64,000 nt of DNA from Meandrina meandrites (taxonomy: Eukaryota > Cnidaria > Anthozoa > Scleractinia > Meandrinidae): NCBI GenBank assembly GCA_963693305.1, contig OY855906.1, positions 12,919,602 to 12,983,601 on the forward strand, in the 5' to 3' direction. The number at the start of each line of letters is the position of its first letter. The first letter of the stretch is position 1. Below are positions 33,633 through 45,094 of this stretch, in pieces. The translations under genes were made by a program, and so were the position numbers. The notes under the pieces are model-generated. The model was not told the origin of the DNA and did no database searches. It saw only the letters and a program-made list of their open reading frames with translations.

Positions 33633-33830
33633 CTAACCCTTAAATTTCGTGATCAAGTTCCCTTGACAGCCTTGGCTTTTTATTTTCGCTTGTAGCTTCT
33701 TAATTTTGATGAGCTGCTTCTTTTTCATCATTTTATTTTCAAAGCGTGGTACTGCCTCCACTAGCTCTCTTTCTTCCTTCTCCCTGATTGTTTTAATTGA
33801 GTCTTTGATGGAATCCATACACAACAAAAT
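33633..33830 (-). CDS. Candidate 3'-terminal exon, charged helical tail
   Basis: A strong acceptor (TTATTTTCAG on the minus strand, ending at 33831) precedes an open frame to the stop at 33633. The product is DSIKDSIKTIREKEERELVE, then FENKMMKKKQLIKIKKLQAK: highly charged and likely helical. Such tails occur at the end of SANT-type and other nuclear proteins. No upstream exon could be identified. Confidence 0.35.
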   Translation of the reverse strand: MLLCMDSIKDSIKTIREKEERELVEAVPRFENKMMKKKQLIKIKKLQAKIKSQGCQGNLITKFKG

Positions 33831-34348
33831 CTGAAAATAAGTAGAAGAGTTAGTAGGAGAAACATGAGAGCGAAATTGATCAAAACGGGGTAAAATAGGA
33901 AGTAAATGAATAACAGCAAATCGACACTGTGTGAAGGGAAAATAAAATTTCAATAACGGTTCATGAAATAGTTGCAGGGGGGTGGGAAGGCAAATTGTTC
34001 GTACCACAAAGAAGAAATAAAAAAAAAATAAATAGAATAGCGGGAATGGAAATCCAAGTATTCTGGAATACGAAGAGAAGCCAAACGAACGCTAACTTGC
34101 ATTATTCCAATTATTCTTATTCCGGATTGATCCCAAACGAATGTGCCCTAAAACTGATAATAATCGATAAGTAAAAAATTGTGTAGTGTTTTTTATCACC
34201 GAGCAGTGCAGCGAATGTACCACACTGTTTGGCACAGAAATGTGATTATTAACTAAACTTTGTCCTTTTTTATGAAGTAAAATCATTTGACTTTTTGTGC
34301 TATCGCTTTTCAACACCGTCTAAATTAAAATCTTCCTTCCGACTACAG

Positions 34349-34640
34349 GCGTGATTTTACTGGACCGTTGGAACCAAGACGAAGGCATGGAAAAGGGAAG
34401 GAGATAGAGGAAATCAACAAAAAAGTACAAGAGAAAGAGATAATTCTGATCGGCGATTCCATAAAAAACATGGAGAGGTCTGCCCCTAATTATTTTGAGT
34501 ATTTCCCCGCTTCCAAAGTTGAACGCAGGCATTGTGGGCGACACTGTGGAAGCAATCCTGTACAGGGTCGAGGGGATGGGTATCCCCTCAACAGTGAAGC
34601 ACATATTTCTTCTTTGTGGAATGAACAATTTAAATTGCAA
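34349..34640 (+). pseudogene. SGNH-hydrolase-like domain remnant
   Basis: After an acceptor-like CTACAG, the frame gives IEEINKKVQEKEIILIGDSI, the GDS block of SGNH esterases. After a frameshift near 34510 it gives AGIVGDTVEAILYRVEG and LLCGMNNL, which fits the G-x-G-D block and the GxNN block (usually GTNN). SGNH domains occur in ORF1 of some CR1/L2-type LINEs and in cnidarian repeat-linked proteins. The catalytic His block is not seen. Confidence 0.5.
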
Positions 34641-34671
34641 CATGGCAGCCTCGTAAAGTGTTTCATTACTT

Positions 34672-34743
34672 TACCCTCAGTCTGCATTTTACCCTCAGTC
34701 TGCATTTTACCCCTGGTCTGCAGTCTGCAGTCTGCAGTCTGCG
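34672..34743 (+). repeat. Compound minisatellite
   Basis: Three units of about 18 bases (TTTACCCTCAGTCTGCA) grade into four CTGCAGT heptamers. Confidence 0.85.
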
Positions 34744-35344
34744 TTTATACTGACTGAATAATGTCTGTCTTACTGGAATTTTTAAATTTCATTTTTCTGC
34801 AAGACAAATCTCAGACCCAGGCAACTTTATCCCCCCACATCCAATTAAGGTGGTGTGTGCACAAATGCAGCAGTAGACTTTACATCGTGTCCGGGATGGT
34901 GACAACATTACATTACCATCATTAAGAGCAGGCTAACTGTGCTACTCATGCCCATGACCATGCAAAAGTGCCAGTCTGCGTTCTGTATTTGTCCCACACC
35001 GCATCCAACGTTATTGTTGGTTAACAAACTGTGAGTTATCCTTCAAACGTTTTTCTACGTTGAAGGATCTTTCCTAAATAACTTGTACCAAGTAAATTTT
35101 TATAATGGTTATAAATGATTCGAAGTTTCTTGATTCGATTTGGACTTGGCTGCCTTTCCTTTATGAAAGGAATTATTTAAGGTAAAAATTGAACAAAATT
35201 ATTGTCACTGATGTCCCCAACGACTGAATAGACATATATGTATCTCACTATAACCGAGAATGTTTAATGTAAAACGTGGGAATAGAAATACCAACCTTTA
35301 GAATGCAATTAGAGTTGTATCTTCATCACTTAACTGTTCAAGTA

Positions 35345-36080
35345 ACAACACCTCAAGCAAAATCGTCTTCTCGCACTAAACGGCTTGTGATAATGATATC
35401 GCCGAAGTAGACACTACAAACTTTAACGACCAGTGTCTTTTCCATGGTGTTTTCTTCAGGATAGGCTATTTTACAAGACGTTATCACAGCATCAGCAATT
35501 ATTAGATTCAAAAGTTTGAACGTCACGTGTTTTGAGAGTTTGAAATATCCGCCATGAGACAGCTCCAGCGAAATCGACTCCTTACACTAAGCAGCTTGTG
35601 TTGTGATAGATAGCTCAAAATAAAACCACCAGTGTGTCTTTTATAGTGTTTTCTTAGGGATAGACTATTTTACTCGACGTTATCACAGCATCAGTAAATA
35701 CTAGATTGAAAAGTTTGGGCCACACGTAATTTGAGAGTGTGAAATATCCGCCATGACAACCTCCAGCGAAATCGCCTTCTCGCACTAAGCGGCTTGTGAT
35801 AATGGTATCGCCGAGACAGAAACTACACACTGTAACCATCAGTGTTTTTTCCATGGTGTTTTCTTCAGGATAGGCTATTTTACTTGATGTTATCACAGCA
35901 TCAGTAATGAATAGATTCAAAAGTTTGAACATCACTTGATTTTGAGTGTATGAAATATCCGCCATGACACACATCCACCGAAATCGAATCCTCACACTAA
36001 ACGGCTTGTGTTCATAATATTGCCAAAGTAGAAACTGCAAACTATACCACCAGTGTTTCCTCAATGGTGTATCTTTTTTT
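35345..36080 (-). repeat. Tandem array of the coding-like module, four units
   Basis: Read on the minus strand: a partial unit (36080-35970), then units starting at ATG 35965, 35754 and 35555, about 200-211 bases apart. The 35965 unit is open throughout: MADISYTQNQ, FKLLNLFITDAVITSSKIAY, EENTMEKTL, VCSFCLGDTIITSRLVRE, FAGG. The 35754 and 35555 units keep the same residues but in a shifted frame after the first few codons, and the 35754 unit has further stops. The family is the same as units at 28868 and 29277, which lie in opposite orientation. Confidence 0.7.
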
Positions 36081-37321
36081 ATCGAAATCTTTCCCTAAAC
36101 AGTTGAAGCAATGTCTCTGCAACCTCTTTAAACCCCATAGTACAAAATAACATGAAACTGTCGGTTCCAAAAATGCAAAACACCTCCGTCTGCTCCAGAA
36201 TTTTTTTTGACGCCTTTTCGCAACGAGGCGCTCGACATTTTGGCCATTTTGGGACCAGATGTGACGTAATTTGTTCGGCGATGATTCTGATACAAAAAAT
36301 CCACGAGTCTTCGCCCCCCCCCCCCCCCCCCCCCCCTGGGTGTAATATTACCTTACATTGATATGTAAACTAAACCATGAACTCTAATTTTACATTTTTT
36401 AGGGTAAATACACACCCTTGTGAGTGTTAAATTACTCTCCTGGAGGAACTATAATTATACACACAAAAAGAGGCTGCTGCAGCTGGCAAGGATTTAACAC
36501 TCTTTTTTGTGTAAATATACACTTTAATTTTAGTGTGCACTATAGTCCCGTTTTGCATACGCAAAAACAGTCGTAAAAATAGCATGATAACAATAATTTT
36601 TCAAGAAGTCCATCCACTTACATGTCAGCAGCTTTGCAAGCTTCAGTCTACTAAACTGCAGTCAATTTGTTTACTAGAACTGTGTCTTATTCGATCCGAC
36701 CTTCTCAGACATTGTTTTCAACATAAACAGTCTAGAAACCATAACTATTCCAGGATTATTTTGTGCAAATTTTATTTAGTTTTTCATTACATTTACGCTA
36801 AATGGTCACTTAAATGTAAGCCATCTTACTTCAAATATTGGATAATTTCTCTATCAAATTACAATCACACCTCCCAAAGTGATAAATAATAGCTATCTCC
36901 GCATCAGTGGAGAAAAAAAATGCTCCCAAATTTTATTTTCCGCGAAATAAGTTTCTCAAATAAATTTCTACAGAAGTAGAATTATGCAGAAAACTAATGA
37001 ATACTCAGCAAATTTGTGAGCTGTGTAAAGTTAATACTAGCTCTAATAAATTCTTCGGATTCAACCTAATCTAAGACACACCCTTCCAGCTGTACCAGAT
37101 CCAGCTCCTCTTATTGAACCAGTGCCACCAACTGTACCCACATGCACTTCACTCATTGAGCCTGTATTGCACACTGATGGTATTGAACCAGCATTGCCAA
37201 CAGTACCAGCTGTAACCATTGTCCCAGTGCCCCCACTGATCAATCTCCACCCTTTGAAGCAGTAGCCGCTATTGCATCGGCTCCACCTATTGAATCAGCA
37301 CCACCCACTGTACCTGCAACT
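36081..37321. other. No gene; C23 run
   Basis: Contains C23 at 36314-36336. The 37061-37320 stretch, read on +, is Pro/Val/Thr-rich (VPPTVP-like) and may be a linker preceding the BEL/Pao integrase. Confidence 0.35.
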
Positions 37322-37870
37322 GTCATTTACTCCGATAATAGCAGAATGTTTGTCAAAGCAGCCTAGTGGGTGAAGCAAGTAAGAAGGGAAGAGCAGTTGC
37401 AAGGTTGCCTCACGTCCCATGATAAAAACTGGAAATTCAATCTCAGCCATGCCCCTTGGTGGGGTGGCCAATATGAACGCCTGATTGGAATAGTCAAGAA
37501 AGCGATGCATAAGGTTATAGGAAGAGCCAACCTTTCCTAGAATCAATTAACTGAAGTACTTCTGGACGTAGAAACTCAAGTCAATTTTTACCCACTTGGT
37601 TACATTGAATATGATGTAGAATTACCCATCCAGACACCAGCCGGGGTAATTTTCCAGCGAACCAACCAGCTTTCCGAGATGCAGACCTGGAGAATCAAGG
37701 ACACAAATTTGGGAAAACAAGCCAGATTTTGCAGACCTGCAAAGATCAAATTTGGAACAAATGGCAATGTGAATATCTAACAGCCTTGAGAGAGCGTTAC
37801 AACCTTGTCCACAAGGCAGCAAACTACAAAGACATAGTGTTAGTATGATCTGATTACAAGAATCAACAGA
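37322..37870 (+). pseudogene. BEL/Pao integrase C-terminal fragment
   Basis: The segment reads IYSDNSRMFVKAA (the D-N of the integrase core), EEQLQGCLTSHDKNWKFNLS, HAPWWGGQYERLIGIVKKAM (with the core Glu), then a stop at the NLS*NQL site, EVLLDVETQVNFYPLGY, and LGKQARFCRP in a shifted frame. This order is diagnostic for BEL/Pao pol. The upstream catalytic part and the RT are missing. Confidence 0.8.
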
Positions 37871-37946
37871 ATCTGCTACGTCACATAGGCTATGAACACA
37901 GCTCACTTCTCATTTTCTCAAGGCGACTATTCTGGAAAATGATTGC

Positions 37947-38246
37947 TTGGAATTCTTTAAAATGGTCAATGCTGATTTTCTCCAAAAAAGTCTCAGTACA
38001 ATGACTGGAAAGTGCAGTTTGGATAATATCAGCCCTGCAAGTCAGACGCTGGAGAATTCTGCCTCTGAGGAAGTGGTTCATATTTCCAATCTGTGGCCTA
38101 GTGTATCTGAGAGTCAGCAACAAGAGATGGAGTCTCCTCAAGAAATGGAGCAGCTACATGGGATCCAACCCACTAACCACAGGACAAGACGAACTCCTTG
38201 GATGTACGATCCATCGAAGGTTTGTTTCACACAAATATGTATATAA
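37947..38246 (+). CDS. Unrecognised ORF after the BEL/Pao fragment
   Basis: Ninety-eight codons, Ser/Glu/Gln-rich, ending in HRTRRTPWMYDPSK just before a GT. It may be an exon or a decayed downstream part of the retroelement. No motif is recognised. Confidence 0.25.
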   Translation: MEFFKMVNADFLQKSLSTMTGKCSLDNISPASQTLENSASEEVVHISNLWPSVSESQQQEMESPQEMEQLHGIQPTNHRTRRTPWMYDPSKVCFTQICI

Positions 38247-39015
38247 GAGTGCTTCACTTTAATTTATGCCCATTTTATAAATGCAATTATACCATTACAG
38301 GAATTACAATTGTAATTACTGTTCATATTGGTCAAATGCGGATAAGTTTCAAAGTTTACCTTTTGCAAGATCCTGAGAAAAAAGGGAATTTGTTTCTGAA
38401 GGCAATGATGCTATGGCAACTCTTAAGTCCACTTTTCAATAAACAATAGTTGTATACATGAAGGTTAGGTAGAACATAAGGAGCATAAATTTCCTACCAA
38501 TTTATATTGTGAACCTAAACAATGTCATTACTCATTTCCAGAGTGAGGTCAATATCACCAGTTTGGGGTTGCAACAGATTCAGAAGCACATTATATCAAC
38601 ATGATTTACCAAAACAGTTCATATTCAAGTAAGTCAATATTTACAAGTAAAAAAAAATATTGTTTCTGCTGCTTCATCTTTTTCAAAAAGACTGAGAGGT
38701 ACAGTGAACTGGGTAATGAAATGTAGTCTCAACTAAATCCGACATGAAATTTTTAACTGGCTAATGTCACATATTGTACATCGCAGATGCTGTTACTAAT
38801 AATATATATATTTAGGCAGGCCTAAAAGCGGAGCTCCCATGCATTTATCTTTTTTTTGCTCGAGTAAATTACAGTCTTACCAAATAAGAAACCACACTAT
38901 ATTTCTTAGCTTATACGGTGGCCCATATAGGTACAAAAAACCTCTCATGATTTTGTTGACGAAAGCGACGTCAATATATTTCGTGGTTAACCCGTATAAA
39001 TTTTCCTGCCTTTAG
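38247..39015. other. No gene recognised
   Basis: AT-rich, no ORF with motifs. Confidence 0.35.
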
Positions 39016-39751
39016 TGACAGGTTCTAAAATTGAAATTGACGAGTGCACTTTATTGGGTTCCTTTGTAGAACCTCAGTTGGGTCCTTCAATTGGTACCCT
39101 TAACTTTGGACACAGTCGTAATCAGTACGTTGCATTGAAGCCTAAGCAAAAGGTACGTTCGTTTTTTTATATCCATACACAATGTAAACAAATGTGGATT
39201 ATTTCAGAAGTTAAATGCACCAATTTTCTGGCAAACAATTTACTGACATCAGAATAGTGTTGTCTGGGTGTGTGAACATTTGGTTATGCTTTGTGACATT
39301 TTCATTGTAAGCATATTGTTCAGTTACTCGACCGCTATTTTTATTTTTTTATTTCGTTTTTCAGGCATCGAGCTATGCAGCGGCGGTGTCTTCCAAGGCA
39401 TGTAGTTCAAGTTCTAAACAGGAAGAAGGACAGGAAAAACAGAACGCAACACGCTGTCTGTTTCCTTTCGCGACTCAGTAGCTCTTGTTTACCTTTAAAC
39501 CACAACCCAGGTGATCAATTGTCTACTGAGATTCAGATCTTTTTACACCATCTCAAAACTTTATATGCAAGTAAGAACTGTTTTTTTACATATGATTTCA
39601 TATAAACCTTGCTTCTGTTTGTACTTAACAGGATGACAGTACGGAAGAAGTGATAGCCGCCTTGAGTGGACTTAGCTCCATTGACAACACGCCTCAAAAA
39701 CCACATGTGCTGCCAGTTAAAAGACCTAAAGACGACGGATCACCCCCAGGT
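39016..39751 (+). other. Candidate exons of an unrecognised gene
   Basis: Three pieces look exonic. 39016-39152 encodes TGSKIEIDECTLLGSFVEP and ends AAG|GTACGT. 39365-39480 follows TTTTTCAG and encodes ASSYAAAVSSKACSSSSKQE, but reaches a stop. 39632-39751 follows TTAACAG, encodes DDSTEEVIAALSGLSSIDN and ends CCAG|GTTTGT. They resemble the polar exons at 13.2-14.8 kb in style only. The second exon needs an unseen donor, so the gene may be dead. Confidence 0.3.
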
Positions 39752-39842
39752 TTGTTTTGAAGTAAATGTGGTTAACTAACGTCATGACTCAAGGCGGTAA
39801 TTGTGAAGAAGAGCTCCCCTTACCTGACTGTTGGCCATCTGT

Positions 39843-39900
39843 CGGCCGACAGGCTACCGACAGGCAACTGACAGATGACCGACAGGTTACCGACAGTTTC
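39843..39900 (+). repeat. Minisatellite, 11-bp CCGACAG units
   Basis: About five units with the core CCGACAG/CTGACAG separated by GYTA/GCAA/ATGA. They are direct copies without spacers, so this is not a CRISPR array. Confidence 0.8.
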
Positions 39901-40478
39901 CCAAGACAGACATCTTACTGCAAAATAGAACAGAAAAAGCCGGAGTTAACCGACATAGAAAGCAATATTAAAGACTAGATAAACATTTTATTTCATCGTA
40001 ATACATCATCTACTTACTGATACAAAATCAAAGATCTCTTCGAGATTCGACTATTTCGCATGGAGTATGCGTTGGGAAAATGTTAGTATTGAAAGCGATT
40101 TGTGATGCACTAACCCATTGACTCACAGTCCAGAAGGCTTTTATTAGCGCTGACCCACCCACCCCCCCCCCCCCCCCAAAAAAAAATTCCTGGCTCTTTT
40201 ACAGCTTTTAACACAAACGTGCGAGTGGGAAAAAATATACCATATGCGTACTAAATTCAGACAAACAATTCTTTTCTGAAGTAAACGTTTATTACAACTA
40301 GACACGCTGAAAGACCAATTCATGGTTTGAAATGTTAATTGTCAACCTTGATAAATTGATCCCAAACCAAACTTGAAGACGGTGAAAAAAATTTCTTCAC
40401 CTCCGCGCGTCATTTTAACAACTCGCAAAAACACGAACTCTTTCTACAAAATATAACACTAGTTCGAAACACTCTGGT
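39901..40478. other. No gene; C16A9 tract
   Basis: C16 at 40162-40177 is followed by A9. No supported ORF. Confidence 0.4.
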
Positions 40479-40802
40479 GAAAGGTAGGCTTTCATTCTGT
40501 ACAGCTGTCACTGACCTTTATTTAACCACCACCAGCGGTAACTGGGGATAATAATTTGCGAATCATGGTGCCGTGAGATAGCGGACAACTACTGAATTCC
40601 TTCCACAAAATTAACACATATTGCTTTTTATGAAAGGTAGGTTTTCATTCTGTATAACTGTCACTGACATTTATTTAACCACCAGTGGTATTATCTTGGT
40701 ACAGAAAAGCGGTAATTTGAGATAAGCCGTGAGATTGCCGTGAGATAGCGGAAAACTACTGAATTCCTTCCACAAAATTAACACTCAGATTGCTTTTTAT
40801 GC
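40479..40802 (+). repeat. Tandem duplication, units about 153 and 171 bp
   Basis: Both units begin GAAAGGTAGG and share CATTCTGTA, CTGTCACTGAC, TTTATTTAACCACCA, GTGAGATAGCGG and CTACTGAATTCCTTCCACAA; the second has a small insertion that repeats GCCGTGAGAT. Confidence 0.85.
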
Positions 40803-41857
40803 TATCCATCACTATAACTAATAACAAAAAAATACTTGTTTGCATTTTCCGAAGTACTGTAGTAAATCTTTGCGCTTTTCAAATCAATACGCTTCAGAAG
40901 CCTAAAATTCCAAACGTAAACTGGGCAAATGAAAGAAACTTGAAGGAAGTTTTGTTTTAGATTAATTCTCATTTCAAGATGTAGCTACTAATGTATCAAA
41001 GCTTCAAAATTCTGCATATTCCTGAAGCCGTGAGATCCTGCATTATTCACGCTAAAGCGTAAGTTTAATTTTAGCCCGACGGCTTTTTGCAGTCAATTTT
41101 TCACTAAGTGGCTTTACCGATCCTTCTAAAAATTCCATTTAAGTTCGAAGCAATATTGTACATTACCATTTTCCTGTCTGAAGTCTTGAGAAGCTGCTGT
41201 CGTGATCAAGTCCGTGAATTGTGGTCAAAACAAAAGATTGCGTGACGAGCTAAAAATACTTCTTTCAATGAAGACGACAAACAATAGACTTGTAACAATA
41301 GAAAATAGCATTGGCCAATATCCTCTGACAATGAAGATTCGCAGCAGCTTTTAAGCATGTAAAACTAAGCAATTCAATCGATGAATAGCACAGATCTTTA
41401 AAAAATACCTACCTGTAGTTTGCAAAAGGCTAGACATGCTAAATGACGAGCGACGCGTGAAAATAACATTTCGGGATCGAAAACTGCGGACGCATTCCTA
41501 TCCAGTGACGCTTTTATCGCCCACAGCGAAAAGTATTCCCTTGACAAATTAAAACAGTCCCTTGAGAGTATACAAAAATGTGTGTCAGAGAGTGCCACCA
41601 ATGATCCCAATTCTTACCATTTTCCTTGGTAACCAAGCAAAATAGTCGAAAAAATTGACCGCTCACCGAGATTTTCTTTTATATGAAGTTTAATTTGTTA
41701 GAAATTTATCAACTGCTTAATTTTTAGTCCACTTGGCAAGCGCTGAAATCATTTTCGAAGATGATTTGATCCAAAAGTTGGCAAAATGTAGGCATAAACT
41801 TCTCGAGACACGCACTCGCTAGTATCGCCCTACAATGCAATGCGAACCCTTATGGTA
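40803..41857. other. No gene recognised
   Basis: Minus-strand ORF 41610-41398 has no motif; the rest is AT-rich non-coding sequence. Confidence 0.35.
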
Positions 41858-42089
41858 TGTCATGTAAGTATAAATAATGTTTTCCAATATGGCGGCTCCA
41901 AATGAAATGCTGTACTCGGTGTCATGTATTGTCAGCGGTTCACCGTTGCTTTCAAGCATGCGCAATAAAAGGGGTGGACCTTGTTCTGTGTACAGGCCGC
42001 CATGTTAAAATGTGTTTTGTATACTGTGTTTGCATCCAGCGAACTTGAACCCCTTTTAAACCCATCTGAGGGTTTCTTGGTATTTAACA
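41858..42089 (+). repeat. Candidate 5' LTR of the Ty3/Gypsy element
   Basis: It begins TGTCATG and ends TTTAACA, right before TGGCGACGAGGACGGG, a primer-binding-site-like sequence that follows LTRs of this kind. Inside are TATAAATA (41869) and AATAAA (near 41964), fitting promoter and poly(A) signal. No matching 3' LTR is present in the window, so boundaries rest on these signals only. Confidence 0.5.
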
Positions 42090-42111
42090 CTGGCGACGAG
42101 GACGGGAACGG

Positions 42112-43090
42112 TACGTGCTTTGAACGCGTATTTTGTCACCAAGCTTAACGAACCGTATGAGCGACATGTATTCAGGAGCATGGCTAAAAAGGAGGGAGAG
42201 ACGGTTGGTCAATTCATAGCTAGGCTTAGGAAACAAGCACAGAATTGCAATTTCACGAACCCAGATATTGACATCAGAAATCAAGTTATTGATAAGTGTC
42301 CATCGTCAGAATTGAGACAAAAATTGCTGGCAAAGGAAAATCTTACTCTTCAGAAAGTGCAAGTAGCTCGATCAATGGAAGCAGTTAACCTTCAAGCTGA
42401 GACAATGGGAGCACAGGATTCTACATCTTCAACAGAGGAATCACGGGGTGTGAATAAGGTAGCCTTGACACCCCCTCCAAAGCCTCCCAAGCAGCAAAAA
42501 GGGAAGAAGAGGCAAGGAAGATGCTACCGGTGTGGTCAAGAGGGACATTTTAGCAAGGATACATGTTGACCAGCCCGCCAAGCCGTATGCACCAAGTGTA
42601 AGAAAGTGGGTCATTATGCAAGTGTATGCAAGACCAAACCCAGCAGTGATAGGAAGAGAGAGTTCAAAGAAACAAAATATGTTGAAGAAGTTGTTGAAGA
42701 GGACACAGATGATGATGAGGTTCTAGGCATTTTTACAGCGAAGGATTCTGGAAAGGATGGACGCACCCCGATCCATGTCTCAGTGATGTTAGATCAGAAG
42801 AGTTTCAAAACGCAGTTGGATACTGGAGCCACAGTTTCTATCTTACGTAAAGCCCTGTATGATCAGCATTTTAGTCAGTGGCCTTTGTGTAGTACCAAGA
42901 TTAAGTTACAGGCTTACAATGGTGTCCGAATTCCTGTCCATGGTGAAGTTCATTTGCCTGTGGTCCATGAACAGCAGGAACTGGTGTTGCCTTTGATTGT
43001 TGTTGATGGAAATGGTCCCCCACTGCTAGGCAGAAATTGGTTGGAACAACTCAAGTTGGATTGGCATAGTATCTTTCAGGTGAGCAAAGC
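42112..43090 (+). pseudogene. Ty3/Gypsy gag end and protease
   Basis: The frame begins inside gag just 20 bases after the PBS-like site (LNAYFVTKLNEPYERHVFRS), so most of the gag N-terminus has been deleted. Two zinc knuckles follow: CYRCGQEGHFSKDTC and CTKCKKVGHYASVC, separated by an in-frame TGA right after the first. The protease has QLDTGATVSIL (Asp at 42819) and ends with PPLLGRNWL. The frame is otherwise continuous with RT, as in single-frame gag-pol elements. Confidence 0.85.
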
Positions 43091-44470
43091 TGATACTTTG
43101 TCTGATCTGTTAAATCGGCACAAGAATGTATTTGACAAGGGACTGGGAACTATCAAAGGGTTTAAGGCGGATATCAAGTTGCAAGAAGGTGCAAAACCAG
43201 TGTTCTGCAAAGCCAGGCCGGTTCCTTATGCCCTTCGTCAAAAAGTGGAAGAAGACCGTTTGGAGAGTCCAGGCGTAGTCAAGAAGGTCGAACGTAGTGA
43301 CTGGGCTTCTCCAATTGTCTGTGTGCCCAAGAAGGACGGAAGTATTCGCATCTGTGGTGATTTCAAAGTGTCAGTTAACCAGGTTCTTCTAGACAACCCT
43401 TACCCATTGCCCTTACCCATTGCCAGACACAGAAGATATATTTGCCACATTAGGAAGTGGAACTGTGTTCAGCAAGATTGATTTGTCTAATGCGTATCAA
43501 CAGATGGAATTGAACCCAGAGAGCCAACACTACCTCACTGTGAACAGCAACAAAGGATTGTATGCCTATCAGCGTCCGACGTATGGTATTGCCTCAGCAC
43601 CTGCCCTTTTTCAGCCAACTATGGATCAGATATTGCAAGGGATGGATAATGTGCATTGTCGTATAGATGACATTCTGATCAGAACAGAACCCCAAGAGCA
43701 CTTGCAAGTACTAGACAAGGTGTTGACCAAACTGGAAAAGCATGGCATCTTAACTAAGTGGTCAAAGAGTGAGTTCATGGTGCCAAGTGTAGAGTTCCTA
43801 GGCTATCGTGTAGATGGGAATGGCCGACACATTACAGATGAGAAGATTAAAGCGATAAGTGAAGCTCCAAGTCCCAAGAACCTAGCAGAACTTCGCTCCT
43901 ACTTAGGGTTGTTGAACTACTATGGTCATTTCATTGCCAATCTTTCCACCTTGCTTCAGCCATTACATGAATTGCTCCGGAAGGGAGTGAAGTGGGAGTG
44001 GACAAAAGAGTGCGAAGAAGCTGCCCAGCATAGTAAATCTGAGCTCATGGCTGGTAGAGTATTGGTTCCATATGATGAGAAGAGAAAGCTGATTCTAGCA
44101 TGTGATGCTTCTCCATATGGTGTAGGCGCTGTGATTTCACACGTAATGGATGATGGACAGGAGCGACCCATTGCATTTGCCTCGAGAACACTTACAAAGA
44201 GTGAAAGGGACTATTTGCAGATAGTGAAGGAGGCATTAGTAATTGTTTTCAGAGTCCGAAAATTCCAAAAGTACCTGTATGGACGTACGTTCCATCTGTA
44301 TACAGATCACAAGCCCTTAGTGACCATCTTGCGTCCAAAAACAGCAGTACCAACCTTAGCAGCAGCTAGAATGCAACACTGGGCAGTAATTTTGCAGGCC
44401 TACAACTATCAAATGCGAGTATCGACCATCAAAAGAACATGGCAATGCTGATGCCTTATCACGTCTCCTG
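43091..44470 (+). pseudogene. Ty3/Gypsy reverse transcriptase and RNase H
   Basis: RT blocks: ARPVPYALR, SDWASPIVCVPKKDGSIRIC, then an exact 13-bp tandem duplication (43398-43410 and 43411-43423) that shifts the frame. After it come FSKIDLSNAYQQ, YGIASAPALFQ, and CRIDDILI, where the expected YIDD reads RIDD (Asp at 43666 and 43669). Then SVEFLGYRVDG and LRSYLGLLNYY. RNase H: ACDASPYGVGAV, FASRTLTKSERDY, and FHLYTDHKPL. A second shift near 44412 precedes the SKEHGNADALSR block. The element is dead through small changes only. Confidence 0.9.
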
Positions 44471-45094
44471 TGCAATAACCCACCATTAAAAGAAGAGGCT
44501 GACATCTATTTCCTCTCAGGCCTCGAAGAATTGCCTGTGGAGGCAAAGGATATCAGCAGAGAAACAAGAAGATCCTGTTCTAGCAAGAGTTCTAAATTAC
44601 ACTTTAACTGGATGGCCAAATTATGTGTCCAGTGAGGAACTGAAACCATACTTCACTCGAAGACACGAGCAAACAGCTGACCAAGGATGTGTCTTATGGG
44701 GAATGCGTGTAATCATTCCGCCATCGCTAAGGAACAGACTATTGCAAGAATTACATGAAGAACATCCTGGTATTGTCGCGATGAAAGCTATTGCTTGAAG
44801 TTACATTTGGTGGCCAAATTTGAATGCGGAAATTGAGTTGATGGTGAAGAACTGTGCAGTGTGTCAAGCAGTGCGGAAAGCCCCGCCCAGTGCACCGTTG
44901 TACCCATGGAGGTGGCCTGCCCGAGTGTGGCAAAGAGTACACATTGATTTTCCAGAGAAGGATGGCAACTACTTCCTTGGGTTGATTGACAGCCATTCCA
45001 AGTGGATAGAGGTGGCACACATGAGATCCACAACAGCTCAGAGCACAATTGACCAAATGAGACTTTGGTTTGCAGCTTACAGTTTTTATGTACA
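44471..45094 (+). pseudogene. Ty3/Gypsy integrase, truncated
   Basis: After a frameshift near 44555 the integrase N-terminus follows: HEEHPG, WWPNLN and CAVCQ form the HHCC zinc site with one stop in between. The core begins WQRVHIDFPEKDGNYFLGLI (first catalytic Asp) and SKWIEV. The homology ends at about 45085, before the second Asp and the Glu. The following sequence is a different repeat. Confidence 0.8.

Noticed and set aside
37061..37243. Gly/Thr-rich minus-strand ORF
   Set aside because: It is the antisense of a Pro/Val-rich stretch that precedes BEL/Pao integrase on the plus strand.
39843..39900. Short regular repeats suggestive of CRISPR
   Set aside because: The units are contiguous 11-mers without unique spacers, and the DNA is animal.
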